From the NCBI GenBank assembly GCA_001873105.1, contig MNYN01000001.1, positions 1 through 64,000 of the forward strand: a DNA stretch of 64,000 bases, given 5' to 3'. This stretch comes from Flavobacteriaceae bacterium CG2_30_34_30. GTDB lineage: Bacteria; Bacteroidota; Bacteroidia; Flavobacteriales; Flavobacteriaceae. Both the position numbers and the translations under genes were made by a program. Below are positions 60,540 through 64,000 of the stretch, one piece after another (within the stretch, counting starts at the first letter, position 1; each line of letters opens with the position of its first letter). The notes below the pieces were generated by a model. The model worked only from the letters and a program-made list of their open reading frames with translations, made no database searches and was not told the DNA's origin.

Positions 60540-62450
60540 TTAATCTATAATTTGTAAATCATCATAGTAGTATGTGCTTCCATCACCTGGCAAATCAGCA
60601 ATAAATTCGAAAAACACGACTATTCTAACAAAACTTGCAGAAGTGTTCATACCATTAAAGTCCCATTCTAATTCTTCCCATTCATTAAGAGTAGTTGTAT
60701 TTGCGTCTAACTCAATTCCTACTGAATTGTCAACATTTTCAAGTCGTACTCTAATGGGAATACCACTTTTGGGTGAAAGTACTTTCATTCTGAATTTTTG
60801 AGAGTTTGAAAAATCTATTGGGGAATCGAGATTGAGTAGGGTGCCTGCAAAAAATTGGGATCCGGCAGTTTTAGTGGAACGCATCACTCTTGAAGTTGGA
60901 TTTATTCCTTCAGGTAAAGGATTCGTTTCAATAACGGAATCTGCACCTTCAAACCCTAAAAAGTCATAGGCAAGAGTTATAGATTCAAAACCAATGGGCA
61001 GAGCTACTTGTGTTGCACCTGAATCATCCACATTAGGGGAAGGTGTTATAACATCTCTGTAATAATAAATATTGTCAACAAAAATATTTGATATGGTGGC
61101 ATCAGAAACAAAAAATAAGAGTCCAATTTGATTTCTTGCACCTAAACCCGTAAATTCTTCTAGAGGAATATCAAGACTTGCCCATTGATTGGTTACTAAT
61201 ATAGAATTTGTGAAAGTTACAGAACCTGATGTTTCATTATTGCCAACATTATTTATTAATTGTATTTTAATAAAATCTCCCGGCTCTATAGTTTCTTGTA
61301 CATTAATATCCACGTGAAGATGTGTCATTGTAGAGGCATTTATTGTTGGTACATTTAAAAATGTGCCTATACCCACAAAATTTAGGTCTGTATAATTTAT
61401 TACTTCTTCACCTCCTATATTAATAGGTGGAGCTCCTCCTTGTGTGGTTTGCCCATCTCCATTAAAAAAACCATTGTAATAATCTACTGGTACATTGGTG
61501 TATGCATCGCTAAAAACAGAAATAACATTTTCCGGAGCTCTAGTTGGGGTAGGAGCTTGTTCAAATTCTCCTAATGATTCTATAGTTAGAGATCCTGTGG
61601 CCTCTACATCGCCTAAACTTGCTCTTATTACTGTAGTGCCAGAGCCAATAATGGCAATTTCACCAAGGTCATTTACCGTTGCAACTTGTGGATTTGAAGA
61701 AATAAAATTAAAGTAACTAGGTGCAGCACTAACTGTTTGGTTTGATCCATTTTCAAGATTAAAAGTTTGAGATAAACCGGTAGTCATAATAGTTGAACCT
61801 GAAAAAGTTTGTTGGGTTATATTTTCACCATTAAAAATTTTTGGTCTTGGTTGTGCTATGGTTCCTAATTTTTCATATTTTAATTCATCTACCCAAAAAG
61901 TATAGCCATTTCCGTTTTCAGGACCTTCAGCATACCAAAAGAGACCTTTTTCTTCTATTAATTTTGAAGGATCAGGTATTGCAATTGTATATTTTTGCCA
62001 GTTAGTCGTTAATTGTAGGTTTTGAAGGGTGGTTAAATACTTGTTTTCACCAAAATCTTGACCAAAGCCTATTTCATTTATTGTACCTGCGGTGGTTGCT
62101 TTTGCCCAAAAAGTAAGGGCATCATACTCCGTTAGATCTCTTCCTGAAAAGTCGGGAAAAATGGCACCGGCAAAGGCGCCTAGGGGATCTCCTACATTAG
62201 GCACATCAAATCGCATTGAAGCGGTTCCTTCATATTTTTCGTTGGTATCCACATTGAAGGCATCAAGTCTTGAACCTGCAAAGGGTAAATATTGTAAACC
62301 AGCACTAAAGCCGTCTATAAATACTTCTGGATTATTAGAAAATCTTGCTTCAACAGCATCTTGTGTAAGATCTCTATCACAACTAAATGATATGAGAAGA
62401 AGTCCTAGTGTAGTTGTGGTTATGATATATTTTTTCATCCAATTTTTCAT
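60540..62450 (-). CDS. Surface glycan-binding-like lipoprotein with Ig-like (Big_2) domain
   Basis: Lipobox LISFSC; beta-rich CBM-like segments, Ig-like VATVNDLGEIAIIGSGTTVIRASLGDVEATGSLTI. Confidence 0.7.
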   Translation of the reverse strand: MKNWMKKYIITTTTLGLLLISFSCDRDLTQDAVEARFSNNPEVFIDGFSAGLQYLPFAGSRLDAFNVDTNEKYEGTASMRFDVPNVGDPLGAFAGAIFPDFSGRDLTEYDALTFWAKATTAGTINEIGFGQDFGENKYLTTLQNLQLTTNWQKYTIAIPDPSKLIEEKGLFWYAEGPENGNGYTFWVDELKYEKLGTIAQPRPKIFNGENITQQTFSGSTIMTTGLSQTFNLENGSNQTVSAAPSYFNFISSNPQVATVNDLGEIAIIGSGTTVIRASLGDVEATGSLTIESLGEFEQAPTPTRAPENVISVFSDAYTNVPVDYYNGFFNGDGQTTQGGAPPINIGGEEVINYTDLNFVGIGTFLNVPTINASTMTHLHVDINVQETIEPGDFIKIQLINNVGNNETSGSVTFTNSILVTNQWASLDIPLEEFTGLGARNQIGLLFFVSDATISNIFVDNIYYYRDVITPSPNVDDSGATQVALPIGFESITLAYDFLGFEGADSVIETNPLPEGINPTSRVMRSTKTAGSQFFAGTLLNLDSPIDFSNSQKFRMKVLSPKSGIPIRVRLENVDNSVGIELDANTTTLNEWEELEWDFNGMNTSASFVRIVVFFEFIADLPGDGSTYYYDDLQIID

Positions 62451-62544
62451 CTGTATAGAATATTAGTTTTTTAAGCGGAACAATTAAAAAGTTTTAATAA
62501 TCAGTTGAATTTGTTTATTAAAATACTTTTTTATTTAGATTATT

Positions 62545-64000
62545 TTATTTTCCAATGTTTATATGTATGTAGGTTCTTATTTCCCATTCTTGCCCATCGT
62601 CAAAGCCAACAGGGCTAAGGGGTGGTTCGCCAAATTCAGGGCCTTGATTAGGTAAATACCTTGGGGAATATTTATTTAAAGATCTCCAAGTTCCTTTTAT
62701 GCCTGCACGAGTATTAGGCAAAATAAACCAATTGGGTTTGCCTAAAGAGGTGGAAATATCAAGCATGAGCTGAATAGGGTAAGTAAGGTTAAAATCACGA
62801 TGGTAGTCAAAAGGTCCCCAGTCATTTATTTTTAAAGCATTTACTAATTTAATATTCTTGTAGATAAGTCTAATGTCTGAACCAAAACGGGTAATCATTC
62901 TCGAGTCACTTCCATTTGCTTGTCCGTTTCCGTAATATAAATTAGCAATAAGACCCAATTCGGGATTTACTTTGGATACGATTCGAGTATTAATTTCCCA
63001 CAAGTCTTCTTCAGGAGCTGAATTTGGGAAGGCAAAAGAGGTTCTATTACTTAGAAAACCAATTGCAGCGTCTTGAGTGGTAGGTAAATGACGATAAACA
63101 AAACCTGCACTAAAAGCAATTTTAGCATCTTCGGCTATATCATTGTCCCACTCATACATCCAAGTTGCAGGGGTTGGGTCAAAAGTGAATAATATTTCAC
63201 CGGCAACGGTTTCTCTGTTAATTCTAACAGCAAAGGGGTCGTCTTGAATATTTCTGAGTCTTCCCGGACTATTTACATCATTGGGCATTGCGTCAACAAT
63301 TGGTTTTTGCCATAGAAAGTTTGGAGCTATTTGTAGTTTTCCATATGTATAAGTAAATCCTGACAAGAAATTTGTTTGATTTCCACTGCCACTATCTTTA
63401 AGTGTCCATCCTGTATATGTACGTGTGTAATCGCCACCGCCGTTAGCTACTATTCCCATTGCTGCAGCTTGCGCATACCAATTAAAACGGCCTTTTGAAA
63501 ATGTTATTTTTGCTTTACCTCCCCAATTGTCTTTTGAGGATACTCTGTCTTCTATTATGTTGTAGTTTCCAGGTTGTCCTTGTGCAATCTGAAATTTTCT
63601 GCCGTTTAGGGGTTCTCCTGCCCAAATACCTCCAATTTCAAGACCCAAGTTGCCTATTTTAGTCTTTAAATGTAGGGTTGCCCTTCTTGTTTTAGGAAGG
63701 GGAATAGCAATGGAAGAAACGATAGAGGATGCATTATCAATGTCTTCGTGGTAGATACCAGTTATATCTACTGAGCCAATTTTACGGCTATATTTTAATA
63801 ATGCAGCAGGATTTGCTCCCCACCATAGTTGTGGCCCATAAGCTGCTTTTAATCCATTAAAAGATTTTTTACCATCGATTTCAAATCCTGAAATTTCACC
63901 ATTGTATAAATCCAAATTAGGACCATAATTAGCTTCTGGATATAGACCAAAAAAATCACCTTCATAACCCCAATGGTAATGTCCTGTTCTATAAAATGCT
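62545..64000 (-). CDS. Outer-membrane beta-barrel protein, 5'-partial (runs off the window)
   Basis: Frame stays open to 64000 (AFYRTGHYHWGYEGDFFGLYPEANYGPNLDLYNG..); the 63915 start in the ORF track is an internal TTG; alternating aromatic/polar strands. Confidence 0.7.
   Translation of the reverse strand, partial: AFYRTGHYHWGYEGDFFGLYPEANYGPNLDLYNGEISGFEIDGKKSFNGLKAAYGPQLWWGANPAALLKYSRKIGSVDITGIYHEDIDNASSIVSSIAIPLPKTRRATLHLKTKIGNLGLEIGGIWAGEPLNGRKFQIAQGQPGNYNIIEDRVSSKDNWGGKAKITFSKGRFNWYAQAAAMGIVANGGGDYTRTYTGWTLKDSGSGNQTNFLSGFTYTYGKLQIAPNFLWQKPIVDAMPNDVNSPGRLRNIQDDPFAVRINRETVAGEILFTFDPTPATWMYEWDNDIAEDAKIAFSAGFVYRHLPTTQDAAIGFLSNRTSFAFPNSAPEEDLWEINTRIVSKVNPELGLIANLYYGNGQANGSDSRMITRFGSDIRLIYKNIKLVNALKINDWGPFDYHRDFNLTYPIQLMLDISTSLGKPNWFILPNTRAGIKGTWRSLNKYSPRYLPNQGPEFGEPPLSPVGFDDGQEWEIRTYIHINIGK

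Noticed and set aside
1-64000. tRNA/rRNA genes
   Set aside because: Scanned intergenic regions for T-loop-like GGTTCRA motifs and cloverleaf arms; nothing convincing

Overview
This 64 kb window looks like a chromosomal segment from a low-GC Bacteroidota genome, probably Flavobacteriaceae. Supporting signs are TAnnTTTG-type promoters, T9SS sorting domains, M14/M1 peptidases, an OmpH/SurA-like cluster and LemA/MoxR. The left edge (1-1970) holds a near-perfect ~972-bp tandem duplication. Each copy carries an IS200-like HUH (RAYT-type) transposase gene followed by an array of short hairpins of two sequence classes at ~50-bp spacing. Positions 2.1-42.7 kb are mostly housekeeping genes: cyclophilin-FKBP, CsaA-like, ABC exporter, leucine dehydrogenase, NusB, YajC, AlkB-like monooxygenase, PepT, PyrD, HMG-CoA lyase, TonB receptor, GuaB, three SurA-like proteins, MoxR, aconitase, LemA/DUF2207. 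A GC-richer TerC/dicarboxylate-symporter islet sits at ~26.7-29.1 kb. From 42.9 kb to the right edge, all genes on the minus strand form a beta-1,3(/1,6)-glucan (laminarin-type) utilisation locus. It contains a LacI regulator, a Y_Y_Y/LuxR-type regulator, two T9SS proteins, four GH17 domains (one fused to the C-terminus of a GPH/MFS sugar transporter), GH30, a GH149/GH94-like 1156-aa phosphorylase, a GH16 lipoprotein, a surface-glycan-binding-like lipoprotein and a partial outer-membrane barrel. No SusC/SusD pair is visible inside the window. The most interesting candidates are the transporter-GH17 fusion with apparently cytoplasmic GH17s plus phosphorylase, and the duplicated RAYT with its two-class hairpin array. 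All family assignments come from reading motifs by eye; no database searches were run.
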